A DNA stretch of 15,117 bases from Mucilaginibacter_A sp964244955 (GTDB lineage Bacteria; Bacteroidota; Bacteroidia; Sphingobacteriales; Sphingobacteriaceae), in contig CAXTKQ010000097.1 in assembly GCA_964244955.1 (NCBI GenBank), forward strand, positions 1 through 15,117. The letters run 5' to 3'. Within the stretch, counting starts at the first letter, position 1, and each line of letters begins with the position of its first letter. This document shows, piece after piece, positions 1 through 5,461 of the stretch. The notes below the pieces were generated by a model that made no database searches, had not been told where the DNA came from, and saw only the letters and a list, made by a program, of their open reading frames with translations. A program made the position numbers and the translations under genes.

Positions 1-1
1 C

Positions 2-679
2 CCGATTGCCTTGCTCAACGATACTTTGCTTTATTACCGGCCAAACATCCAAGGTTTGTTAACCAGTTACCAAAGCCCCTGGGGAAAAGAAACGATCTGG
101 ATTGATTGGGTGAGCCGGCAAACCGCGACCGACCGTGAGCAGTTCATCTTTGGCGCATCCGGCAAGTATTTGCCAAACCCATCCGGGCCGTTCTTTTTGT
201 CGCATTATTTTATGTTGCTGCACGATGCCGGTGCCGGTATTTTACTGCCGAACGATTACATCCGCGACAACGGCGGCGGGCAAATACGCGTTGGTTTGGA
301 TTTCAGCCATAAAACCTTTTTAGATTCTTTAACCATTGAAGCCGGAGGAATGATTTCATTGGAAAGGGAACGCGGCATTACCGGCCTCCAAACACCAAAA
401 GGTTTTGTGGCCGAGCTGTTTTTAAACCACAGGCATTTCGGCTTAAAAGATAACTTTTACGCCGGGCAAGGCCACCACCTTACTTACGGCGACTACTTTT
501 ACAGCAAGAAATTGTATAACCGTTTGGATTTGATCTATACGCCTTTTATTTATAATCAAATCCGCGGAAGTTTTATTTTAAGTTTCCACCAGTCGCCCGG
601 AAATTTAGGCGATAGCCAGCAGGCATTTCGGTTAACTTATGATATTGGCAGAAAGAATTTGGTACGGTTTAAGGATTAA
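2..679 (+). CDS. C-terminal part of an unrecognised, probably outer-membrane or secreted protein (partial, 5' end outside window)
   Basis: An open frame runs from the window edge (frame beginning at base 2) to a TAA at 677-679, giving about 225 residues. No convincing start is visible: the first in-frame start-like codon is a TTG at 11, and the frame is open before it, so the gene very probably begins upstream. The protein is rich in aromatic residues and in short alternating polar/hydrophobic stretches (for example FILSFHQS and FRLTYDI near the end), as expected of amphipathic beta strands, and it lacks any long hydrophobic helix. That suggests a beta-barrel or beta-rich envelope protein. 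I do not recognise the family, so the location is inferred from composition only. The next gene is convergent, and a copy of the dispersed 14-base motif lies 18 bases after the stop. Confidence 0.6.
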   Translation, partial: PIALLNDTLLYYRPNIQGLLTSYQSPWGKETIWIDWVSRQTATDREQFIFGASGKYLPNPSGPFFLSHYFMLLHDAGAGILLPNDYIRDNGGGQIRVGLDFSHKTFLDSLTIEAGGMISLERERGITGLQTPKGFVAELFLNHRHFGLKDNFYAGQGHHLTYGDYFYSKKLYNRLDLIYTPFIYNQIRGSFILSFHQSPGNLGDSQQAFRLTYDIGRKNLVRFKD

Positions 680-697
680 GAAGATTGATTCTTATGG

Positions 698-711
698 GGT
701 AAAAGAAGTAT
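698..711 (+). repeat. Dispersed motif, GA form, perfect (GGTAAAAGAAGTAT)
   Basis: Perfect copy of GRTAAAAGAAGYAT in the 38-base gap between two convergent genes, preceded by CTTATGG. No hairpin or U-run accompanies it, so it is not an obvious terminator. Confidence 0.85.
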
Positions 712-717
712 GTAATT

Positions 718-975
718 CTAATAGTGATTTTTAAGTGAATAAACTTTTATCAATTCACCTTCAACTTCATAAACTATTCTATGTTCCGATTTAATACGCC
801 TTGACCATTTATTAGAAAGGTTATGTTTTAAAGCTTCCGGTTTTCCGATTCCTTCAAATGGTGTTTCTTGCCTGGACAGAAATAATTGCTGGATTTTCTT
901 TTGGATAGAAGTATTTCCAGACTTTTTCCAAAATTCAAAATCTGTTTTCGCATCTTCAAATAACTCTATTTCCAC
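718..975 (-). CDS. yoeB: YoeB/Txe family toxin, mRNA interferase
   Basis: This 85-residue protein is the toxin half of a type II toxin-antitoxin pair. YoeB-family toxins bind the ribosome and cleave mRNA in the A site, and are held inactive by the antitoxin. The C-terminal half carries the family signature: PFEGIGKPEALKHNL (39-53), WSRRI (57-61), EHRIVYEV (64-71) and the terminal HY. By position, the residues equivalent to E. coli YoeB Glu46, Arg59, Arg65, His83 and Tyr84 are Glu47, Arg60, Arg66, His84 and Tyr85, so the active site looks intact. Length matches the family (about 84). The start is a GTG at 975 that lies inside the end of the antitoxin gene (10-base overlap, different frame), which implies translational coupling. 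Family assignment is confident; toxicity is inferred. Confidence 0.93.
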   Translation of the reverse strand: MEIELFEDAKTDFEFWKKSGNTSIQKKIQQLFLSRQETPFEGIGKPEALKHNLSNKWSRRIKSEHRIVYEVEGELIKVYSLKNHY

Positions 976-1166
976 AAGTTGGCCATATCTACTTTCATGC
1001 CTTTCCCTTCTTTGGCCGCCTTTTCGCCGCGCTTTATTTTCGCCACAAATTCCGGGTTGTAAGGGCTTTCCGGTTCTTTTTCAAAAGGGATATTCATTGC
1101 TTTAAGAATGATTTCCAAAGCAATTGATTGTTCTTTATTTTGCGGATGGACGGTGATGGATTCCAT
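966..1166 (-). CDS. Antitoxin partner of the YoeB-type toxin
   Basis: A 66-residue protein directly upstream of, and overlapping, the toxin gene. Antitoxin is inferred from position, size and a YefM-like two-part build: a short structured N-terminus (MESITVHPQNKEQ, then a helix with IALEIILKAM) that would dimerise, and a charged, probably disordered C-terminal half (KIKRGEKAAKEGKG, then MANLWK) of the kind that wraps the toxin. The sequence resembles the short DUF2683-like antitoxins common in Bacteroidota rather than canonical E. coli YefM. The ATG at 1166 is preferred: it begins the conserved-looking MESI and sits 18 bases after a TAATTTTG box. An upstream TTG (1217) or ATG would add a hydrophobic stretch that overlaps that box. 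Such antitoxins usually repress their own operon; that is not visible here. Confidence 0.8.
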   Translation of the reverse strand: MESITVHPQNKEQSIALEIILKAMNIPFEKEPESPYNPEFVAKIKRGEKAAKEGKGMKVDMANLWK

Positions 1167-1184
1167 ATCGGATACTTGAATTTT

Positions 1185-1192
1185 CAAAATTA
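1185..1192 (-). promoter_or_regulatory. Probable -7 box (TAATTTTG) of the toxin-antitoxin operon
   Basis: On the minus strand TAATTTTG matches the Bacteroidota -7 consensus TAnnTTTG and ends 18 bases before the antitoxin ATG. A TTG lies 22 bases further upstream, slightly beyond the usual spacing of the -33 element, so that half is weak. Confidence 0.5.
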
Positions 1193-1200
1193 AAGTTAAC

Positions 1201-1231
1201 ATAAAAGTGGTGAACAAGCCACCACTTTTAT
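1201..1231 (-). terminator. Hairpin terminator after the DUF2807 gene
   Basis: ATAAAAGTGGT and ACCACTTTTAT are perfect 11-base inverted arms separated by 9 bases. On the minus strand the stem follows the DUF2807 stop codon by about 20 bases and is followed by T-rich sequence (GTTAACTTTAATTTT). It would separate that gene from the toxin-antitoxin operon whose promoter follows immediately. Confidence 0.6.
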
Positions 1232-1234
1232 GCC

Positions 1235-1248
1235 GATAAAAACAGTAT
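1235..1248 (+). repeat. Dispersed motif, AC form, perfect (GATAAAAACAGTAT)
   Basis: Perfect copy of the sister form GRTAAAAACAGYAT, preceded by CTTTTATGCC. It lies between the terminator hairpin and the DUF2807 stop codon, and its TTTTAT flank is the right arm of that hairpin. Confidence 0.75.
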
Positions 1249-1252
1249 CAGT

Positions 1253-1996
1253 TTACGAACCCGAAACATCACCAGAACCATGTACTATTTTAGAAACGCT
1301 TTTTGGATGGCCGCTGTAATGAATATCGCCGGAACCGGAAACCGAAGCATCCAATTTTTCGCTGGCATAAATAGAAGCATCGCCAGAACCTGAAATGCGG
1401 ATAGCGGTAGATTTGGTCATCAAACCGTTGCCATCAAAATCACCGGAACCGGAAATGGCCACGTTAGATTCATCTGCCCGGCCAGCAATTTTAAAATCAC
1501 CAGAACCTGAAATGGCCGCCTCCAAAGTTTTAACGTTCACTTTTCCCGAAAAATCCCCTGATCCGCTTAAACGCAATTGTAAACTGTTCGTGTTAAACTG
1601 GTTTTCTATTTTTAAATCGCCCGAACCGCTTACGCCAATGCTGTTCAAATCCTTTGCTGTTACATAAATGGTAACTGTTTTGTTGTTCCAGAAGTTGCCC
1701 GTTCCCCAGCTATGGTTGTTTTTAGAATGGATCATCAGCGTTCCGTTTTTAACTTCGGTAACCACTTCGTTGATCACGTCCGCATCGGCTTTCACACGTA
1801 CAGATTCCGTGTTTCCCTGGCTCAGCACCACATCAAAAGAACCGGAAGAAGCAAGCGCATGAAAGCCGGAAAGTTTGCGGTCTTGGGTTTCGATACTGCT
1901 ATGTGCAACAGGGATTTTAACGGAGCCCGCAAAAGTTAGTGAACTTGTTGCCAAAAGCAAAAAGGCAAATGCAAAGGGTTTTAAGGTTGGTTTCAT
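1253..1996 (-). CDS. Exported DUF2807 (head GIN domain) protein with GSGD repeats
   Basis: A 247-residue protein with a typical signal peptide (charged MKPTLK, hydrophobic FAFAFLLLATSSL, likely cleavage after about Ala23), hence periplasmic or surface-exposed. The body holds seven GSGD units (GVSGSGDLK, RLSGSGDFSG, AISGSGDFKI, AISGSGDFDG, RISGSGDASI, SVSGSGDIHY, IVHGSGDVSG) spaced roughly 20 residues apart. This is the hallmark of DUF2807 proteins, described as putative auto-transporter adhesin head GIN domains and expected to fold as a right-handed beta solenoid with GSGD at the turns. The molecular role of the family is not established; adhesion is a family-name inference. The ATG at 1996 opens directly into the signal peptide. 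It is transcribed alone and followed by a hairpin. Codons within the repeats are diverged enough that this is not a recent tandem expansion. Confidence 0.88.
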   Translation of the reverse strand: MKPTLKPFAFAFLLLATSSLTFAGSVKIPVAHSSIETQDRKLSGFHALASSGSFDVVLSQGNTESVRVKADADVINEVVTEVKNGTLMIHSKNNHSWGTGNFWNNKTVTIYVTAKDLNSIGVSGSGDLKIENQFNTNSLQLRLSGSGDFSGKVNVKTLEAAISGSGDFKIAGRADESNVAISGSGDFDGNGLMTKSTAIRISGSGDASIYASEKLDASVSGSGDIHYSGHPKSVSKIVHGSGDVSGS

Positions 1997-2055
1997 GGGT
2001 TTAGTTTTTAAGTAAGATGCAGTTTGATGCCAAATGGTTACAGTAAAATCAAAAT

Positions 2056-2160
2056 TTAATCTATCAGCACGGCAATGTAATAATTAAAAGTATCCACTTC
2101 TAAATTGTCTTTGTTTGCTGTTGCCAAATTTATAGGGGTAAAAGAAGCATTTGAATCAAG
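2056..2160 (-). pseudogene. Remnant 3' end of an M1 aminopeptidase gene (paralogue of the gene at 3796-5460)
   Basis: Read on the minus strand to the TAA at 2056-2058, this stretch encodes SFTPINLATANKDNL followed by EVDTFNYYIAVLID. The intact peptidase downstream ends SFTPINLPSATKDNI followed by EVDTFNYYIGVLVD. By hand alignment the DNA is about 84% identical over roughly 100 bases with no gaps, and most differences are silent or conservative, so the copy diverged while still under coding constraint. The similarity starts abruptly near 2160 and nothing of the rest of the peptidase remains. The fragment lies in the same frame as the tlpA-like gene whose TAA (2194-2196) precedes it. It is most simply the tail of a second, tandem peptidase gene that has been lost or replaced. 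Confidence 0.8.
2137..2150 (+). repeat. Dispersed motif, GA form, perfect (GGTAAAAGAAGCAT)
   Basis: Perfect copy, lying inside the peptidase remnant close to the edge of the homology. Read on the minus strand it encodes the SFTP of the remnant. The equivalent position in the intact gene (3877-3890) differs from the motif at its last base only. Confidence 0.7.
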
Positions 2161-2193
2161 GGAAGAAATTGATTTTGAATGCAAGGCATACAG

Positions 2194-3651
2194 TTATAGA
2201 TTTTTATCAATCAATTCTTTCAGTTTTGGATCACTTGGGCGTGGGGCATCGGCATTTATTATTTTGCCGTCTTTGCCTATTAACATGTATCTTGGAATTG
2301 AATTTATGCTATATTGTTTTACAAATGGCGACCTGTCAAAATTCAATAACAGAAAGTTATTAGCGTTTTCTAAGGCTTCTTCTTTACTTGCTTTTAACCA
2401 ATCGTTGATTTTAGCGTCGGAAGATATACTCACAAAAGCAATATTTTTACCCTTATATGCTTTTTTTAATAGATCAAAATAAGGCATTTCTTCCCGGCAG
2501 GGCGAACACCAACTGGCCCAAAAGTCGAGTAAGGCAATTTTACCTTTGTAATTAGCGATTACTGCTTGAAAATCCTGTACAGTTTTACCATCAGCAGATG
2601 ATAGTTTGTTACTGCCTTTGATGTATAAATCCGTATTCTTTTCATTTAACATGTTCGCTACGATTTTTTTATAGCCCTCATTTTCACATAACATATTAAA
2701 CTTATCAAGGTAAGTATTTGATATGGTTACATCATTACTATAGGTTCTGTACAAGGTATTCGACAATAAAAAATCTCTTGTAATCCCTGTAAAGTTTTTA
2801 CTAACAAAGTCAAATCTTTTTATAAAATCAGCATTGTTGGTGATAAGAGGATTTGGACCGTTGCTTGTACTCAAAGAGACAAGTGTGGCACAAGCATTAT
2901 AATAGATTTGGTATGGCACAAAGCTAATATTTTTAATGGTTGTTAATTTTTCAGAAATTAACTTGCTGTATAAATTTTGTTTATCCAACAACTCCCGATT
3001 ATTATAATACAGTAGAAGGGAATCGTTAAGTGCTTTACTTTTGATACTGTTAATAGCAATTTTAATAAAGCCATCACTAATAGGAGATTGCCTAACAAAA
3101 GCATTTAAAAATTGTAACCGGTTATTTTTTATGGTATTAATTGTTTTTTCAAAGGAACGGATACTGTCTGATGTGTTTACTTTTTTAAGATAAGGCATAA
3201 TTTGAAAAGCATAATAAATATTGCCTGTTTTTTGAACTAACTTTCGAAAAAAGTTAAGTTCATTTGTCCGTTGTTGATTGCCTTGGACATACATCTGTAC
3301 AGAATCACTTCCGGCGTATTTAACATTTATCTTTTCTCCCGGAAATATTAAAAAAGGGGTTTGCTTGGCACTTGATTCAAACAGCAATGTCGGGGCATTC
3401 AAAAGTAGATTTCTACTCTCTCCAGTAATAACGACAGGATGGCCGAATGCCAAAGAATCATGATAATAAAAATTTAATCTCTTAATTTTATTACCATTTG
3501 TAGTGGCTCCGTCTATTGAAAAAACGACAAAATTGGTTACTGAATTAATCGTTCTAATTCCCAAGGTTTTCCCGGAATTATTATGATTAAAAGTAAACGA
3601 CAATACTATCACAGATGATAATATAATCCCAATGTTTGCTACAACTTTCAT
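2194..3651 (-). CDS. TlpA-like exported thioredoxin-fold oxidoreductase with long N-terminal extension
   Basis: A 485-residue protein. The last 130 residues or so form a thioredoxin/TlpA-like domain: IALLDFWASWCSPCREEMPY with the redox pair Cys382-Ser-Pro-Cys385, FVSISSD, and a cis-Pro in SIPRY at about residue 453, followed by MLIGKDGKII. The N-terminus (MKVVANIGIILSSVIVLSF) is a signal peptide or anchor without a lipobox cysteine, so it acts in the periplasm as a thiol-disulfide oxidoreductase, probably a reductase. The roughly 330-residue middle region is unrecognised; many Bacteroidota TlpA-like proteins carry such variable extensions, often DUF4369-like. The gene is clearly more AT-rich than its neighbours and sits between two copies of an M1 peptidase 3' end, suggesting a different history. 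No substrate or partner can be inferred. Confidence 0.88.
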   Translation of the reverse strand: MKVVANIGIILSSVIVLSFTFNHNNSGKTLGIRTINSVTNFVVFSIDGATTNGNKIKRLNFYYHDSLAFGHPVVITGESRNLLLNAPTLLFESSAKQTPFLIFPGEKINVKYAGSDSVQMYVQGNQQRTNELNFFRKLVQKTGNIYYAFQIMPYLKKVNTSDSIRSFEKTINTIKNNRLQFLNAFVRQSPISDGFIKIAINSIKSKALNDSLLLYYNNRELLDKQNLYSKLISEKLTTIKNISFVPYQIYYNACATLVSLSTSNGPNPLITNNADFIKRFDFVSKNFTGITRDFLLSNTLYRTYSNDVTISNTYLDKFNMLCENEGYKKIVANMLNEKNTDLYIKGSNKLSSADGKTVQDFQAVIANYKGKIALLDFWASWCSPCREEMPYFDLLKKAYKGKNIAFVSISSDAKINDWLKASKEEALENANNFLLLNFDRSPFVKQYSINSIPRYMLIGKDGKIINADAPRPSDPKLKELIDKNL

Positions 3652-3720
3652 AGTCTCTTTTTGTTAAATAAAAATCCAATTAAACCAATATCTTTTATAT
3701 TAGAACACCAATTTTTATGT

Positions 3721-3734
3721 GGTAAAAGAAGTAT
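3721..3734 (+). repeat. Dispersed motif, GA form, perfect (GGTAAAAGAAGTAT)
   Basis: Perfect copy in the 144-base gap between the tlpA-like start and the M1 peptidase stop, preceded by TTTTTATGT. The 20 bases TTTTTATGTGGTAAAAGAAG recur exactly at 11200-11219. Confidence 0.85.
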
Positions 3735-3795
3735 ATTTAAAATCCAAGAGTTAAAACCTATCTTGGCGATACTTTCAATCATTATAAAATCAAAA

Positions 3796-5460
3796 CTAAT
3801 CCACCAGCACACCAATGTAATAATTAAAAGTATCCACCTCAATATTGTCTTTGGTTGCAGAGGGCAAATTTATAGGGGTAAAAGAAGTACCTAAATCAAA
3901 GAACTGGTATTCGCTGCCTTTTACCCTGATTTTTACCGGCATTTTAAAACCGTTCACGTCGGCAACCCATCTTGCCAAAAGTTGTTTGTCCTGAAAGCGG
4001 AATTCTAAAACCGGAATGTTTTTATAACGAAGGTATTGATCAAAAACCGAAGTTAAGTTTAAGCCGGATTGTTGATTGATGTAACCCACAATTTGTTCGG
4101 TAGTAACGGTTTGGTGGTAAAAGGTTTTGTTCAAGCCACGCAAAATATCACGCCATTTTTCATCATTGTTGATCACGGTTCTGATCATGTTCAGCATAAC
4201 GCCGCCTTTCTGATACATATCGCCAGAGCCTTCTTTGTTCACATTATAAATACCAATGATAGGTTCATCATTTTGAATACCGCGACGATTGCCATGCACG
4301 TATTCCTGGCCGGCCTGCTTGCCAAACTGCTGCTCCACAAATAGCGATTCGGAGTAATTGGTAAAACTTTCGTGGATCCACATATCCGCTTCATCTTTCA
4401 TCGTGATGTTGTTGCCGAACCACTCGTGGCCGCTTTCGTGCACGATAATGAAATCCCACTTCATTCCCCAACCCGTGCCCGAAAGGTCTCGGCCTAAATA
4501 ACCGTTCTGGTAATGGTTGCCATAAGCTATGCCGCTTTGGTGTTCCATGCCCAAATGCGGTGTTTCAATCAGTTTATAACCGTCTTCATAAAAAGGGTAG
4601 GGGCCAAACCAGTGTTCAAAAGCGGTCAACATCAGTTTTACATTATCGCCGAATTGCTTTTTCGCTTTGTTGAGGTTGGCCGGCAAAACCCAGTAATCCA
4701 ACGTCAGTTTGCCTTTTTCGCCGGTAAAAGAATCATCAAAATGAACGTAATTGCCAATGTTCGCTTCCACATCATAATTGTTGATCGGGTTTTTTACGAT
4801 CCAGTCAAACTTCGTATAACCATCTTTTAGTTCGGTTACTTTGCGCAGCCTGCCGTTAGAAACATCTTTTAATCCTTTCGGCACGCTGATGCTGATGAGC
4901 ATGCTGTCCACTTCATCGCTTAAATGATCTTTGTTCGGCCACCAAACGCTGGCGCCCAAACCTTCGCAAGCGGTAGCAACCCAGGGTTTGCCTTCGGTAT
5001 CTTGGGTAAAAACAAAACCGCCGTCCCAAGGCGCGCGTTTGGCAACAACCGGGTTGCCGGAATAATAAACCGTAAATGCTTCTTTTATGCCCCTTTTTAT
5101 GGTGTTGGGGAAAGTGAGGAAAACTGCATTTGCTTCGCGTGTGTAAGACAGATTTTTTCCGTGGAAAACTACTCTTTCTACCTTTAAATTAGCAAAAAGG
5201 TCGAACTGCAATTGCTTAAAATCCTGCGTTGCCGTAAACCTGAATTCGTTGCTTCCGCTGATAAACTTCTGTTCGATATCCACTTTCACATCTAAATGGT
5301 AGTAGTTGATATCGTAACAAGTGCGCAACGGCGTCAACATGCCGCGCAATGTATCGGCACGGGTAAAGGTTGATTTTGGCTGAAGCAATTGCGCCTGACT
5401 ATAATTAATCAGGCACAAAAAAAATAGGGATAAAAGAAGTAGTGGTTTTTTGAAGATCAT
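3796..5460 (-). CDS. Exported M1 family metallo-aminopeptidase
   Basis: A 554-residue zinc aminopeptidase that removes N-terminal residues from peptides. A signal peptide (MIFKKPLLLLSLFFLCL, then INYSQA) places it in the periplasm or outside. The N-terminal beta domain (about 45-250) is followed by the exopeptidase motif in GAMEN position, LGMEHQS (GMEH at 304-307), the zinc motif HESGH (341-345) with the third ligand Glu364 in WIHESF, and the probable catalytic Tyr416 in YQKGG. All key residues are present. It lacks the large C-terminal helical domain of PepN, and ends with a short beta domain, as in many Bacteroidota M1 enzymes. The ATG at 5460 lies one base after the stop of the S15 hydrolase gene, so the two form an operon, likely for peptide scavenging. 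Two copies of the dispersed motif fall inside this gene. Confidence 0.93.
   Translation of the reverse strand: MIFKKPLLLLSLFFLCLINYSQAQLLQPKSTFTRADTLRGMLTPLRTCYDINYYHLDVKVDIEQKFISGSNEFRFTATQDFKQLQFDLFANLKVERVVFHGKNLSYTREANAVFLTFPNTIKRGIKEAFTVYYSGNPVVAKRAPWDGGFVFTQDTEGKPWVATACEGLGASVWWPNKDHLSDEVDSMLISISVPKGLKDVSNGRLRKVTELKDGYTKFDWIVKNPINNYDVEANIGNYVHFDDSFTGEKGKLTLDYWVLPANLNKAKKQFGDNVKLMLTAFEHWFGPYPFYEDGYKLIETPHLGMEHQSGIAYGNHYQNGYLGRDLSGTGWGMKWDFIIVHESGHEWFGNNITMKDEADMWIHESFTNYSESLFVEQQFGKQAGQEYVHGNRRGIQNDEPIIGIYNVNKEGSGDMYQKGGVMLNMIRTVINNDEKWRDILRGLNKTFYHQTVTTEQIVGYINQQSGLNLTSVFDQYLRYKNIPVLEFRFQDKQLLARWVADVNGFKMPVKIRVKGSEYQFFDLGTSFTPINLPSATKDNIEVDTFNYYIGVLVD
3877..3890 (+). repeat. Dispersed motif, GA form, 13/14 (GGTAAAAGAAGTAC), intragenic
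   Basis: One mismatch at the last base. It lies within the M1 peptidase gene, where the complementary strand encodes GTSFTP, and is homologous to the copy at 2137-2150. It may be a coincidence preserved by coding constraint. Confidence 0.5.
5429..5442 (+). repeat. Dispersed motif, GA form, 13/14 (GATAAAAGAAGTAG), intragenic
   Basis: One mismatch at the last base. It lies in the signal-peptide codons of the M1 peptidase (LLLLS on the minus strand), a region tolerant of sequence change. Confidence 0.5.
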
Positions 5461-5461
5461 A

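Noticed and set aside
1253..1680. Repeated DNA pieces such as TCACCAGAACCTGAAAT suggesting a tandem array or CRISPR
   Set aside because: They encode the GSGD turns of the DUF2807 protein, vary in sequence and spacing, and follow its reading frame.
2194..3651. tlpA-like gene as cargo of an integrative element with attachment sites
   Set aside because: No integrase or transposase, and the flanking repeats differ at about 16% of bases in a coding-constrained way, which does not fit recent site-specific integration.
3648..3842. 64-residue minus-strand open frame between the tlpA-like gene and the peptidase
   Set aside because: It overlaps the peptidase 3' end and the motif, lacks a plausible start context, and the sequence looks like translated AT-rich non-coding DNA.
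4723..4736. GGTAAAAGAATCAT, a near copy of the dispersed word
   Set aside because: Two mismatches once R/Y are allowed for the fixed core positions around the tail, and it lies in a conserved-looking coding stretch (DDSFTGE) of the M1 peptidase; likely chance.
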